A stretch of 46,075 bases of DNA from IMCC26256 sp046081705 (lineage in GTDB: Bacteria > Actinomycetota > Acidimicrobiia > IMCC26256). The stretch lies in contig JBJTWK010000040.1 in NCBI GenBank assembly GCA_046081705.1, forward strand, positions 1 through 46,075. The letters are read 5' to 3'. Position numbers and translations under genes: made by a program. Positions 7,271 through 17,718 of this stretch are shown piece after piece. Numbering within the stretch: position 1 is the first letter of the stretch; each line of letters starts with the position of its first letter. The notes under the pieces were generated by a model, which was not told where the DNA came from, ran no database searches, and saw only the letters and a list, made by a program, of their open reading frames with translations.

Positions 7271-8005
7271 TCAGCCGAGGAACACGAGGATCCGACTCCA
7301 CGCGTCGGCCGCATCGTCGGGACGGTGCGCGGGACGCGAGGGGTCGTGGATGAAGCCGTGGTCGGCCTCCGGGTACACGACGACCTCGGATCCCCGGATC
7401 TCGTCGAGCGCAGCGCGCAGGGCCGCGACCTCGGGTTCGGGGGTCCAGTGATCGACGCCGCCGAGGACCGCGAGTGTCGGGCAGCCGCCCTCGAGCGCCG
7501 CGAGCGGCTCGCCGAGGTGGTCACCCCGCCACGCCTCGGGGACGTGCACCATCCCGTAGCAGGACACCGCACGATCGAAGCGGTCGGCTCCGGCGGCCTT
7601 GAGCGCGTACATGCCGCCCATGCAGAACCCCAGCACGGCGACGTCACGCACGCCGTCCTCCACGACGAGGAGATCGGCCGCCGCCGAGAGCGCGCCGATC
7701 GATTGCTCGTCGGCGAGTCCGGGGACGAGCGCGAACCGCTCCTCGACGGTCAGCGCGTCCCGCGTGCCGGCGGGCACGCTCGCGAACGGCTCGACCACCG
7801 CGACGGCGAGTCCGTGCGTCGCGAGCCGGCGGGCGAGGTCCTCGAACAACGGGCGGACCCCGAAGATGTCGGGGTGGACCACGAGGCCCCGGCGCGGCAT
7901 GCCCAGCGGGCGGGCGTGGATGACGTCGACCCGGATGCCGTCCGGCCGGCGCACGGTGGTGCGCTCGACCTCGACCTCCTCGGTGCCCTCGATGAGTTCG
8001 GCCAC
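7271..8005 (-). CDS. Dienelactone hydrolase family protein
   Basis: 244 residues from a GTG at 8005 preceded by GGAGGG a few bases upstream. Alpha/beta hydrolase with HPDIFGVRP near residue 40, the nucleophile elbow GFCMGGMYA (Cys nucleophile) and the histidine in ADHGFIHDPSR, which together form the Cys-Asp-His triad of the dienelactone hydrolase family. The substrate is unknown; most members outside catechol pathways are uncharacterised esterases. It ends convergently against the crp-like gene with 29 nt between, and is 37 nt downstream of disA, so it may be transcribed with radA-disA. Confidence 0.82.
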   Translation of the reverse strand: MAELIEGTEEVEVERTTVRRPDGIRVDVIHARPLGMPRRGLVVHPDIFGVRPLFEDLARRLATHGLAVAVVEPFASVPAGTRDALTVEERFALVPGLADEQSIGALSAAADLLVVEDGVRDVAVLGFCMGGMYALKAAGADRFDRAVSCYGMVHVPEAWRGDHLGEPLAALEGGCPTLAVLGGVDHWTPEPEVAALRAALDEIRGSEVVVYPEADHGFIHDPSRPAHRPDDAADAWSRILVFLG

Positions 8006-8042
8006 CCGTCCCTCCGTCCGTTCGGCGCCGCCGGGGCGCGAC

Positions 8043-9113
8043 TCAGCTGTACCGCTCGAGGATCGACGCCTCGGCGAGACGGGCCAGCCCGTCCTTGATC
8101 GCCTGGGCGCGCACATCACCGACCCCTTCGACCTCCGTGAGGTCGTCGAGGCTCGCGCGCAGGATCCGGGGCAGCGACCCGAACCGGTCGACGACGGCGA
8201 CCGCGATCGGGTCGGGCAGCCGCGGGATCTTCGCCAGCAGCCGGTGACCCCGGGGCGCCACGGCGTCCTCGAGCACCGGGTCGCCGTCGTGCCCGAGGAC
8301 GCGGGCGACCTCGACGACGTCGACGACCGCCTCGGTGTCGAGCGTCGCGAGCGCGTCGATGATCTGCTCGGTGCCGGGGGCGTCGGCCGTGCGGTAGTCC
8401 TCGATGAGGAGGCGGTGGTCCTCGTCGACCCCGACCATGAGCTCCTCGAGCTGGAGCAGGACGAGTCGCCCGTCGGTACCGAGCTCGACCACGTACTCCT
8501 CGATCTCGTCGGCGATGCGTCGCACCATCTCCGCCCGCTGCAGCGCCGCCGCGACGTCGCGCCAGGTGACGAGGTCCCCGATCTCAACCGCCGAGAGGCT
8601 CGTGGACACCGCGTCGAGACGTTGGCGGTACCGCTCGAGGATCTGCATGGCCTGATCGGCTCGGGCGAGCACCCGGGCGACCGGCTCGAGCTGCCGCTTC
8701 TCGCCACCCCGGTGGATGGCCACGACGCTCATGTCCTCGGACACCGTGATCGTCGGCACCGCGACCTGGCGGCCGACGCGCTCGGCGGTGCGGTGCCGGG
8801 TGCCGGTCTCCGAGGTGGGGATGTCGGAATCCGGCACGAGGTGCACGTTCGCCCGGGCGATGCGCGTGGCGTCGGACGACAGGATGATCGCGCCGTCCAT
8901 CTTGGCGAGCTCCGAGAGTCGCTGCGGCGAGAACTCGGCGTCGAGGAGGAACCCGCCGGAGCAGATCGAGAGGACCTCGGGGCCGTCACCGACGACGATG
9001 AGCGCGCCCATGCGGGCCTGCAGGATGCGGTCGAGACCCTCGCGCAGCGGCTGTCCGGGCGCGACGAGCCGCAGGGCGGCGAGCATCGCGTCGGATCGAG
9101 CGGTCGTGGGCAC
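8043..9113 (-). CDS. disA: DNA integrity scanning diadenylate cyclase (c-di-AMP synthase)
   Basis: 356 residues. It makes c-di-AMP from two ATP and scans DNA for branched structures. The N-terminal DAC domain has the catalytic DGA (KMDGAIILS) and RHR (GTRHRTAERV) motifs; a long helical spine follows, and the C-terminus carries the helix-hairpin-helix DNA-binding domain (LTEVEGVGDVRAQAIKDGL). The GTG start has GGAGG 6 nt upstream. It follows radA by 140 nt with its own -10 box. The only diadenylate cyclase in this window; likely targets include the potassium transport genes at 42-46 kb (inference). Confidence 0.95.
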   Translation of the reverse strand: MPTTARSDAMLAALRLVAPGQPLREGLDRILQARMGALIVVGDGPEVLSICSGGFLLDAEFSPQRLSELAKMDGAIILSSDATRIARANVHLVPDSDIPTSETGTRHRTAERVGRQVAVPTITVSEDMSVVAIHRGGEKRQLEPVARVLARADQAMQILERYRQRLDAVSTSLSAVEIGDLVTWRDVAAALQRAEMVRRIADEIEEYVVELGTDGRLVLLQLEELMVGVDEDHRLLIEDYRTADAPGTEQIIDALATLDTEAVVDVVEVARVLGHDGDPVLEDAVAPRGHRLLAKIPRLPDPIAVAVVDRFGSLPRILRASLDDLTEVEGVGDVRAQAIKDGLARLAEASILERYS

Positions 9114-9144
9114 CCTTGTCCTCCGGGCCTCGGGCGGGTGCGTC

Positions 9145-9150
9145 AGGGTA
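9145..9150 (-). promoter_or_regulatory. -10 box TACCCT of disA
   Basis: TACCCT on the minus strand, about 32 nt before the disA start, predicts a leader of roughly 25 nt containing the GGAGG ribosome site. The rest of the radA-disA gap (140 nt) shows nothing else I can name. Confidence 0.4.
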
Positions 9151-9253
9151 ATCGGCGGGGCGACCGTGCGGCTCGGGCCCGGGTCGGGCCGGTACCGCGG
9201 CCGCCCACGCGGCGCGCGAACGGGCGACGAACGGGACGGTCGAGCCCGGAACG

Positions 9254-10612
9254 TCAGGTCGCGTCGACGCGCAGACCGGCGGCGTCGAGCGCCTCGACCA
9301 CGCTGCCGACGCGCAGCAGGGCGATGCCGTCGACCTCGGGGGTGGACGCCGGGACGACGGCCCGGCGGAACCCGAGTCGGGCCGCCTCGGCGAGCCGCCG
9401 CGGGGTCTGGGCGGCCTGGCGCAGCTCGCCACCGAGTCCGATCTCGCCGATCGCCACGAGGTCGTCGGACACGGCGACGCCGAGCCGCGCGCCCGCGACC
9501 GCGAGGACCACCGCGAGGTCGGCCCCCGCCTCGGCCACCCGCACGCCGCCCGCCACACTGGTGTACACGTCGGCATCCGCGAGCGGCAGCCCCGCGCGGG
9601 CGTCGAGCACCGCGAGCAGCATGGCGAGCCGCGACGACTCGAGGCCCTGCGCGCTGCGGCGCGGCATCGGCGCGGTGGTCGTGCTCACGAGGGCCTGCAC
9701 CTCGACGAGCAGGGGGCGCGCCCCCTCGAGCACTGGCACCACGATCGAACCGGGCGCGCCGGGACGGCGGTCCGCGAGGAACAACGCGCTCGGATCGGGG
9801 ACGTCGACGAGCCCCGTCTCCCCCATCTCGAACAGGCCGAGTTCGTTGGTCGCACCGAACCGGTGCTTGAGCGCGTGCAGCATGCGGAGCGCGTGGTGAC
9901 GGTCACCCTCGAACTGCAGGACGGTGTCGACCACGTGCTCGAGGGCCCGCGGCCCCGCGAGGTTGCCGTCCTTCGTGACGTGGCCGACGAGCACGACGGC
10001 GAGGTTGCGCTCCTTCGCGAGGCGCACGAGCCGGTGCGCGCACTCGCGCACCTGGGCGACCGAACCGGGAGCCCCCGGGAGATCCGGGTCGACCACGGTC
10101 TGGATCGAGTCGATGGCGAGGACGTCGGGCTGGGTGGCGTCGACCTGCGCGACGACGTGGGCCAAGGAGGTGTCGGAGACGAGCAGCAGGTTCGACTCGA
10201 GCGCGCCGAGTCGCCCGGCGCGCAGCCGCACCTGCTCGCACGACTCCTCGGCCGAGACGAGCAGGCAACGGGCGCCGGCCGCGGCCATGCGCCCGAGGGC
10301 CTGCAGCAGGAGCGTGGACTTGCCCATGCCCGGCTCGCCGCCGAGCAGGGTGACCGAACCGGCCACGAGACCGCCCCCGAGCACCCGGTCGAGCTCGGCG
10401 ACCCCGGTCGGACGCCGAGTCGCACCGAGGGGGTCGACCTCGTCGATCGGGATCGCGGCGGCCAGGGTGCCGACGATCGCCCCCCGGGCGGTCGGGTCGT
10501 CGACCTCCTCGACGAGGGTGTTCCACTCCCCGCACTCGGGGCAGCGGCCCAACCAGCGGGGCGACTGGGCACCGCAGTCGGTGCAGCGGTGGCGAACACG
10601 TGTTCGGGTCAT
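9254..10612 (-). CDS. radA: DNA repair protein RadA/Sms
   Basis: 452 residues from the ATG at 10612. Branch-migration helicase in recombination. Order of domains: C4 zinc finger (CTDCG ... CPECG), RecA-like ATPase with Walker A GGEPGMGKST and a Walker B at VLAIDSIQT, the RadA-specific motif at residues 249-253 reading KHRFG instead of the usual KNRFG, and a C-terminal Lon-protease-like domain (DVYTSVAGGVRV). Longer frames to 10786 are rejected because the zinc finger begins directly after MTRTRVRHR and a TACGCT box is 6 nt before this ATG. Upstream partner of disA; DisA and RadA interact in Bacillus. Confidence 0.95.
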   Translation of the reverse strand: MTRTRVRHRCTDCGAQSPRWLGRCPECGEWNTLVEEVDDPTARGAIVGTLAAAIPIDEVDPLGATRRPTGVAELDRVLGGGLVAGSVTLLGGEPGMGKSTLLLQALGRMAAAGARCLLVSAEESCEQVRLRAGRLGALESNLLLVSDTSLAHVVAQVDATQPDVLAIDSIQTVVDPDLPGAPGSVAQVRECAHRLVRLAKERNLAVVLVGHVTKDGNLAGPRALEHVVDTVLQFEGDRHHALRMLHALKHRFGATNELGLFEMGETGLVDVPDPSALFLADRRPGAPGSIVVPVLEGARPLLVEVQALVSTTTAPMPRRSAQGLESSRLAMLLAVLDARAGLPLADADVYTSVAGGVRVAEAGADLAVVLAVAGARLGVAVSDDLVAIGEIGLGGELRQAAQTPRRLAEAARLGFRRAVVPASTPEVDGIALLRVGSVVEALDAAGLRVDAT

Positions 10613-10618
10613 GACGGC

Positions 10619-10628
10619 AGCGTAGCGT
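10619..10628. promoter_or_regulatory. Overlapping divergent -10 boxes of radA and the HAD gene
   Basis: TACGCT on the minus strand (10619-10624) lies 6 nt before the radA ATG, and TAGCGT on the plus strand (10623-10628) lies 6 nt before the HAD GTG. The two boxes share the TA at 10623-10624. Only 22 bp separate the two start codons, so both mRNAs must be leaderless or start inside the opposite gene. Confidence 0.55.
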
Positions 10629-10634
10629 GGGCCT

Positions 10635-11255
10635 GTGACGGCATCGGCGGATCTGGTCGTGGGCTTTGACCTCGACATGACCCTGATCGACTCCCGGCCC
10701 GGAGTGGCGGCCACCTTCGCCGAGCTCAACCGGGTCCTCGGGACCGCGATCCCGGGGGACGACCTCGCCGAGCGCCTCGGCCCCACGCTCGAGTCCGAGA
10801 TGGCCGTCTTCTTCCCGCCCGAGGAGATCCCGGCGGTCTGCGACCGCTACCGGGAGATCTACGCCACCATCGGGGTCGCCGGCTGCAGCCGTCTGCCCGG
10901 GGCCGAGGCCGCCCTCGAGGCGGTCACGGCGGTCGGCGGCCGCACGCTCGTCGTCACCGCGAAGTTCGAGCCGAACGCGCACCGGTGCCTGCGGGCCGTG
11001 GAGCTCCGGGTCGACCACGTGGTCGGCTGGCGTCACGGGCCGCAGAAGGGCGAGACCCTCATCGAGCACGGCGCGCTCGCGTACGTCGGCGACACGCCGC
11101 CGGACATCGAGGCGGCCCGGGTCGCGGACGCGATCGCGGTCGCCGTCGCGTCCGGACCGTGGAGCGCGGACGCACTCGACGCGCACGGGGCCGACGTCGT
11201 GCTCGGGTCGTTGCTCGAGTTCCCGGCCTGGCTCGCCGCCGCGCTCGACGCCTGA
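10635..11255 (+). CDS. HAD-superfamily hydrolase (phosphoglycolate phosphatase-like)
   Basis: 206 residues. Motif I FDLDMTLIDS with nucleophile D12 and acid/base D14, a helical cap (about 20-95), motif II at VVTAKF, a motif III lysine in GPQKGE, and motif IV as GDTPPDIEAARV. The layout is that of small-molecule phosphatases such as Gph or PpaX; the substrate is not predictable. It runs divergently from radA and ends exactly against the LppM-like gene: the two stop codons abut as TGATCA. Likely leaderless. Confidence 0.82.
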   Translation: MTASADLVVGFDLDMTLIDSRPGVAATFAELNRVLGTAIPGDDLAERLGPTLESEMAVFFPPEEIPAVCDRYREIYATIGVAGCSRLPGAEAALEAVTAVGGRTLVVTAKFEPNAHRCLRAVELRVDHVVGWRHGPQKGETLIEHGALAYVGDTPPDIEAARVADAIAVAVASGPWSADALDAHGADVVLGSLLEFPAWLAAALDA

Positions 11256-12113
11256 TCAGCCGCGGGGCGCGGGCCGACCGTGCCGGCGTGACGGCGAGTG
11301 GGCGCCGTGGCGACCCTTCGGGAGCCGCAGGGTGGGATCCTCCTCGACCTCGTGCGCGGCGTGCCGTCGGGCCCCGGGCGCGTGCCGGCCGCGTGGCCGA
11401 CGCCGCTGGGCGCGGATGCTCGCGATCGTCACCGCGACGGCGCCGAGGAGCAGGAGGACCCCGCCGAGCGCGAGCAGCAGCGATCCCCAGTGCCAGGCGG
11501 TGCTCGATGCGTCGAGCGCGACCCGCCCGTCGACCGGGACGGCCCGCTGGGGCGCCGATCCCGGCAGCCGCGCCTCGGCCGCGAGCCGGAGGTCGGCCGT
11601 CAGCCGCCGATCGAGCGCCGCCGCCACCGCGTCGGGATCGACGCCCGCCGCCCGCACGCGCTCGACGAGCGCCGGATCCTCGGCGAGTCGGCTGCGCAGG
11701 GCGGCGGCGTCGAGATCGATCCGGACTCGGTAGGTGTCGCGCAGCCCGCCGTCGCGGTGCTCGAGCTCGAACGTGCGCACGATCGGCGCATCACCCGTCA
11801 TCTCCTGCACGATCGCGGTCGCCTCGGCCGGGTCGGCGAACGACTTCGCCACCGTGAGGGTCGCGCCGCCGCCCGACCGCTGCCAGCCCCGGACCCGCCA
11901 CCCCGCGGCGGCGAGGTCGGCGATGCGCACGGCGTCCTCGAGTCGGCGGCCGTCCACCTCGGCGGCCCGTCGCGCCGCCGGGTCAAGGTGGATGCGGACC
12001 GCGACCTCGCCGGAGCCCGATCCGCGCATCCGCACCACGAGGGTGGTGTCGACGCGGCAGGCGGCGAGCAGGACGCTCGCCGCCGCCACCAGGATGAGTG
12101 CGCGCCCGCGCAC
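11256..12113 (-). CDS. LppM-like lipoprotein (DUF3153-type)
   Basis: 285 residues. Lipoprotein signal peptide with lipobox LAAC (lipidated Cys at residue 19), an extracytoplasmic domain (about 25-195) with the alternating strands typical of mycobacterial LppM, a transmembrane helix near 207-230 (LLLALGGVLLLLGAVAVTIAS), and a His/Arg-rich cytoplasmic tail. LppM is a mycobacterial surface lipoprotein linked to phagosome behaviour; in a free-living organism the role is unknown. GTG start 17 nt behind the clpC stop, so it probably shares the clpC transcript. No strong ribosome site. Confidence 0.7.
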   Translation of the reverse strand: MRGRALILVAAASVLLAACRVDTTLVVRMRGSGSGEVAVRIHLDPAARRAAEVDGRRLEDAVRIADLAAAGWRVRGWQRSGGGATLTVAKSFADPAEATAIVQEMTGDAPIVRTFELEHRDGGLRDTYRVRIDLDAAALRSRLAEDPALVERVRAAGVDPDAVAAALDRRLTADLRLAAEARLPGSAPQRAVPVDGRVALDASSTAWHWGSLLLALGGVLLLLGAVAVTIASIRAQRRRPRGRHAPGARRHAAHEVEEDPTLRLPKGRHGAHSPSRRHGRPAPRG

Positions 12114-12130
12114 GGCGCTCGCGGAGGGTG

Positions 12131-14617
<2,487 letters not shown>

Positions 14618-14640
14618 CTGCAACCACCTCTCATGGTGTC

Positions 14641-14666
14641 GCTCCCGAGGTGTCGCCCTCGGGAGC
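14641..14666 (-). promoter_or_regulatory. Perfect hairpin in the clpC leader
   Basis: GCTCCCGAGG, a 6-nt loop TGTCGC, and CCTCGGGAGC form a perfect 10-bp stem immediately upstream of the AGAGGTGG ribosome site of clpC. On the clpC mRNA it could modulate translation or act as an attenuator. A second CGGGAGCCG copy lies just outside the stem. Confidence 0.55.
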
Positions 14667-14735
14667 CGTTCGGGAGCCGGGTGACGGAGGGTCTTCGGAA
14701 CCACCCGCCGTCCCGGACGCCCGTTCCGGATCCGC

Positions 14736-14741
14736 ATCGTA
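14736..14741 (-). promoter_or_regulatory. Possible -10 box TACGAT of clpC
   Basis: TACGAT on the minus strand would give a leader of about 110 nt that carries the 14641-14666 hairpin. A GGAAC at 14757-14761 resembles an ECF-type -35 but the spacing and the missing GTT make that weak. Confidence 0.35.
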
Positions 14742-14815
14742 TCCCCCACCGGCGGCGTTCCCGGCGGCGTCGCACCGGGTCGGTGCCGGCCGCGACCGGG
14801 ATGCGGACGGGACGT

Positions 14816-14831
14816 GGACCGCGTGCGGTCC
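14816..14831. repeat. 16-bp inverted repeat (GGACCGC GT GCGGTCC)
   Basis: Seven-base perfect arms around a 2-bp centre, in the middle of the 413-bp gap between clpC and the prenyl synthase. The size and symmetry fit a dimeric regulator's operator. Confidence 0.45.
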
Positions 14832-14842
14832 GGAGGGATGCG

Positions 14843-14875
14843 CCGGGTCCGCCGATGGGGGATCGGCGGACCCGG
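14843..14875. repeat. 33-bp inverted repeat with 14-bp perfect arms and G5 loop
   Basis: CCGGGTCCGCCGAT, GGGGG, ATCGGCGGACCCGG. It is the strongest hairpin in the window and lies in a non-coding gap between two divergent genes, so it does not terminate either known gene. It may be a double operator, or the terminator of an unannotated small RNA. The plus strand continues acttcttc after the stem. Confidence 0.55.
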
Positions 14876-15017
14876 ACTTCTTCGACACCGTCGGCCCCCG
14901 ATCCATTCCCACCGCCCGGATCTCCGGTGCGCCGCGACGGAGCACCTCGACACGGATGCGACACGCGGCACACCGGCGGGCGCGCGTCCGGGTTGGTCCG
15001 TGCCGGATGACCGGTCG

Positions 15018-15023
15018 TAGCCT
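15018..15023 (+). promoter_or_regulatory. -10 box TAGCCT, leaderless promoter of the prenyl synthase
   Basis: TAGCCT is followed by 7 nt and the ATG at 15031. Confidence 0.5.
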
Positions 15024-15030
15024 CCGCTCC

Positions 15031-16008
15031 ATGTCGCCGCTCGACGCGCTGGGGCTGCCCGGCCTCCCCGACGACCTCGAGCGCATCGAGGGCGGACTGC
15101 GGTCGGCGGTCGCGCACGCCGACCCGTTCCTCGGCGAGGTGGCGGGCCACCTCGTCGCCGCCGGCGGCAAGCGCCTCCGACCTGCGCTCGCCATCGTGGC
15201 GGCGCGCGCCGCGCGGGGTGCCGACGCCCCGGTCGACGCCGTGGTGATCACCGGTGGCTGCTCGGTCGAGCTCGTCCACCTCGGATCCCTCTACCACGAC
15301 GACGTCATCGACGAGGCCGAGACGCGTCGGGGGGTCGAGAGCGTGAACGCCCGGTGGTCGAACATCGTGGCGATCCTCGCCGGGGACTTCCTGCTCGCCC
15401 GCGCGTCCGAGCTCGCGGCGTCACTCGGTGCCGACGTCGCCGCGCTCCTCGCCTCGACCATCGGCGAGCTCTGCCGCGGGCAGGTGCTCGAACTGCAGAA
15501 CCTCTTCAACCCCGAGCACGAGCGCGAGGCCTACCTCTCGGCGATCGCCGGGAAGACGGCGTCCCTCTTCGCCACCTCGAGCCGGATCGGCGGCATGGTG
15601 TCGGGGGTCGACGAGTCGACGCTCTCGGCGCTCACCGCCTTCGGCGACCACCTCGGCATGTGCTTCCAGATCGTCGACGACATCCTCGACCTCACGGCCG
15701 ACACCGACACGCTCGGCAAGCCCGCAGGCAACGACCTCATGGAGGGCGTCTACACGTTGCCGGTCATCGCCGCGCTCGAGCGGTCGGCCGAACTGCGGGC
15801 CCGCCTCGGCGGCGAGATCGCACCCGAGGAGGTCGACGGCATCCGCGCCATGGTGCGGGCCGCCGGCGGGGTCGAGGTGGCACGAGAGGTGGCGATCGTC
15901 GAGGCGACGAAGGCCAACGACGTGCTCCGGTCGGCCCCGGCCCTCGATCCGGCGGTGACCGACGGCATGATCCGGCTCGTCGACGGGCTCATCGACCGGA
16001 CCTCCTGA
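15031..16008 (+). CDS. Long-chain polyprenyl diphosphate synthase
   Basis: 325 residues. Trans-prenyltransferase that extends an allylic diphosphate with isopentenyl diphosphate, most likely making the menaquinone side chain. Seen: GGKRLRP (IPP binding), first Asp-rich motif in YHDDVIDEAETRRG, the GK/T motif IAGKTASLF, and second Asp-rich motif FQIVDDILD. The residue five before the first motif is small (Gly in LGSLYHDD), fitting long-chain products. The N-terminal extension of the frame back to 14650 is rejected since it runs through the repeat-rich gap. Could be hepta-, octa- or nonaprenyl synthase. Confidence 0.9.
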   Translation: MSPLDALGLPGLPDDLERIEGGLRSAVAHADPFLGEVAGHLVAAGGKRLRPALAIVAARAARGADAPVDAVVITGGCSVELVHLGSLYHDDVIDEAETRRGVESVNARWSNIVAILAGDFLLARASELAASLGADVAALLASTIGELCRGQVLELQNLFNPEHEREAYLSAIAGKTASLFATSSRIGGMVSGVDESTLSALTAFGDHLGMCFQIVDDILDLTADTDTLGKPAGNDLMEGVYTLPVIAALERSAELRARLGGEIAPEEVDGIRAMVRAAGGVEVAREVAIVEATKANDVLRSAPALDPAVTDGMIRLVDGLIDRTS

Positions 16009-16030
16009 TCCGGCCGGGACCCGGCGCCGG

Positions 16031-16918
16031 TCACGCGCCGCGGGCCTGCTCCCCCGCCGCGTCCGCCGCGGCGTCGACCTCCCCGAGGAACCGCAGCACC
16101 GCGTCGTTGAACGCGTTCGGCGCCTCGACCATGAGACCGTGCGCGGCGCCCGCAAGGACCTCGAGGCGCGCGCCCGGGATCCGGTCGGCGAGTTCCTCGG
16201 CGTCACCCACCGGGGTGAGTGAGTCCTGGGACCCGGTGATGACGAGCACCGGGACCCGCAGGGTGGCGAGTTCCGCCGCGAGTTCGTCCGGGGCGTCGAG
16301 GATCGCCTCGATCTGCGCGATGAACGGCTCGGGCGGCGACTGCAGCACGATGCGCGCGAGCAGGTTGATCCAGATGCCGAACCGCTTGCGCAGGCGGGGC
16401 CCGACGAGCCACTCGAGCGCACCCTCACCGAGGGCGGCCATGCCGCCGACCCGGACCGCCTCGGCCCACTCGGCGAGGAGTTCGCGACGCCACGTGTGGT
16501 GACGGCACGCGGTGCACGCGAGCACGAGCGACCGCGTGCGGTGCGGGTGCAGCACCCCGATGATCTGGCTGATCACCCCGCCCATCGACGCGCCCATCAC
16601 GTGCGCCCGATCCACGCCCTCGGCGTCGAGGATGGTGAGCGCGTCGAGCGCCATCTGCTCGAGGGAGTAGGGACCGGGGGTCAGCTCTGTGCGTCCGGTC
16701 CCGCGGTTGTCGGGCGCGATGCACCGGTACCGGCGACCCAGCGCGAGGCGCTGCAGGGCCCAGCCGCGGGAGTCCGTGCCGAGCCCCTGGATGAGCAGGA
16801 GCGGCGGGCCGTCCCGGCGCCCGAAGACGTCGTAGTGCAGGAGCACCCCGTCGGTGGCGACGACCTCCGGCAAACCCGACCCGTCCCTCGATCCGCCGAC
16901 CGTCGGTCGGCTCCGCAC
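16031..16918 (-). CDS. Alpha/beta-fold hydrolase
   Basis: About 295 residues from a GTG at 16918; a TTG at 16873 would give 280. Alpha/beta hydrolase with oxyanion-hole QGLGTDSRGW, DNRGTGRTE, nucleophile elbow GASMGGVISQ, and the late Asp (ITGSQDSLTP) and His (GAAHGLMVEAP). Related to 3-oxoadipate enol-lactonase-like and biotin-pathway BioH-like hydrolases, but the substrate is unknown. It is the last gene of the minus block and is separated from the PlsC-like gene by about 100 nt with a TACGCT box at 16930-16935. It is convergent with the prenyl synthase. Confidence 0.82.
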   Translation of the reverse strand: MRSRPTVGGSRDGSGLPEVVATDGVLLHYDVFGRRDGPPLLLIQGLGTDSRGWALQRLALGRRYRCIAPDNRGTGRTELTPGPYSLEQMALDALTILDAEGVDRAHVMGASMGGVISQIIGVLHPHRTRSLVLACTACRHHTWRRELLAEWAEAVRVGGMAALGEGALEWLVGPRLRKRFGIWINLLARIVLQSPPEPFIAQIEAILDAPDELAAELATLRVPVLVITGSQDSLTPVGDAEELADRIPGARLEVLAGAAHGLMVEAPNAFNDAVLRFLGEVDAAADAAGEQARGA

Positions 16919-17022
16919 CTGCTGAGCCGAGCGTACCCCGCCGTGCTCGCGGCACCGTCGGTCGGATTCGTGCCGATCGCGCCGGTGGAGGTCGGGTCGC
17001 CGGAACGCCGCGCGGTCGCGGA

Positions 17023-17718
17023 TCAGTCGCCGACGAGCAGGTCGTCGACCGCCAGGCGCGCGGCCTCGGCGAGTTCGGCCGCAGCGAGCGGATCGCCCGA
17101 TCCCCGTTCGACGTCGAGGCGGATCGGCTCCCCGACCCTGACGCGCCAGCCCGCGACGGGGAGCCCGAGCGGCCCGATCGGCACCATCGCGACCGGGTAG
17201 ACGGGGAACCCGAGCGCGGCGACGAGCATCCGCACCGGCGGGGTACCGGCTCCCTGTCGCAACCAGGTGTGCGCGAGTGGGAGTGCGGCGAGGTGACCGG
17301 CGCGCAGCACCGCGGCGAGGTCCTCGGGGAACTGCGCGATGCTCCCGAGCTTGCGCAGGCCGTCGCCCACGAACGGGAGATCCGGGATCCCGACGACGCG
17401 CAGGCGGCGTCCGACCTCGCGACGCACGGTCTGGTAGAGCGCCACCGGTTCGGCGAGGCCGAGCCCGCGGTTCACCACGAGCAGCGCCGGACCGATCTCG
17501 GGGAGCCGGCCCGGACCCTCGACCCGCACCGGCAGGGTGATCCGGCCGATCGGCGCGAGGAGGTCCTGGAGTTGCGGATCCCCGCCGAACGGATCGATCG
17601 GGTAGTGCCCGTCGAACCGCCGGCGCACGAACCGCATGGGGTCCGAGGGGCCGACGCGATCGTCGTCGGTGCCGTACCCGCCGTCGGGTCCGGGGAGCAG
17701 CACCGCCTCGGCGCTCAC
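17023..17718 (-). CDS. PlsC-like acyltransferase-fold protein, catalytic motif degenerate
   Basis: 231 residues, GTG start overlapping the SDR stop (GTGA). The overall pattern (VVNRGLGLAEPVAL, VVGIPDLPFVGDGLRKLGSI, FPVYPVAMVPIGP) follows glycerolipid acyltransferases of the PlsC superfamily. The catalytic HX4D motif (normally NHxxxxD) reads NRGLGLAE: Arg84 replaces the His and Ala89 the Asp. It is therefore probably not an active acyltransferase, unless another residue substitutes. In Mycobacterium a galE2-like gene is likewise followed by a PlsC-type gene (Rv0501-Rv0502), so the pairing itself appears conserved. Confidence 0.65.
   Translation of the reverse strand: MSAEAVLLPGPDGGYGTDDDRVGPSDPMRFVRRRFDGHYPIDPFGGDPQLQDLLAPIGRITLPVRVEGPGRLPEIGPALLVVNRGLGLAEPVALYQTVRREVGRRLRVVGIPDLPFVGDGLRKLGSIAQFPEDLAAVLRAGHLAALPLAHTWLRQGAGTPPVRMLVAALGFPVYPVAMVPIGPLGLPVAGWRVRVGEPIRLDVERGSGDPLAAAELAEAARLAVDDLLVGD

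Noticed and set aside
14757..14761. SigR/ECF -35 element GGAAC for clpC
   Set aside because: The matching GTT at 18 nt is absent (GAT instead), so it is not good enough to call.
14650..15030. N-terminal extension of the prenyl synthase frame
   Set aside because: The family starts near MSPLDALG; the extension crosses the palindromes and a TAGCCT promoter box.
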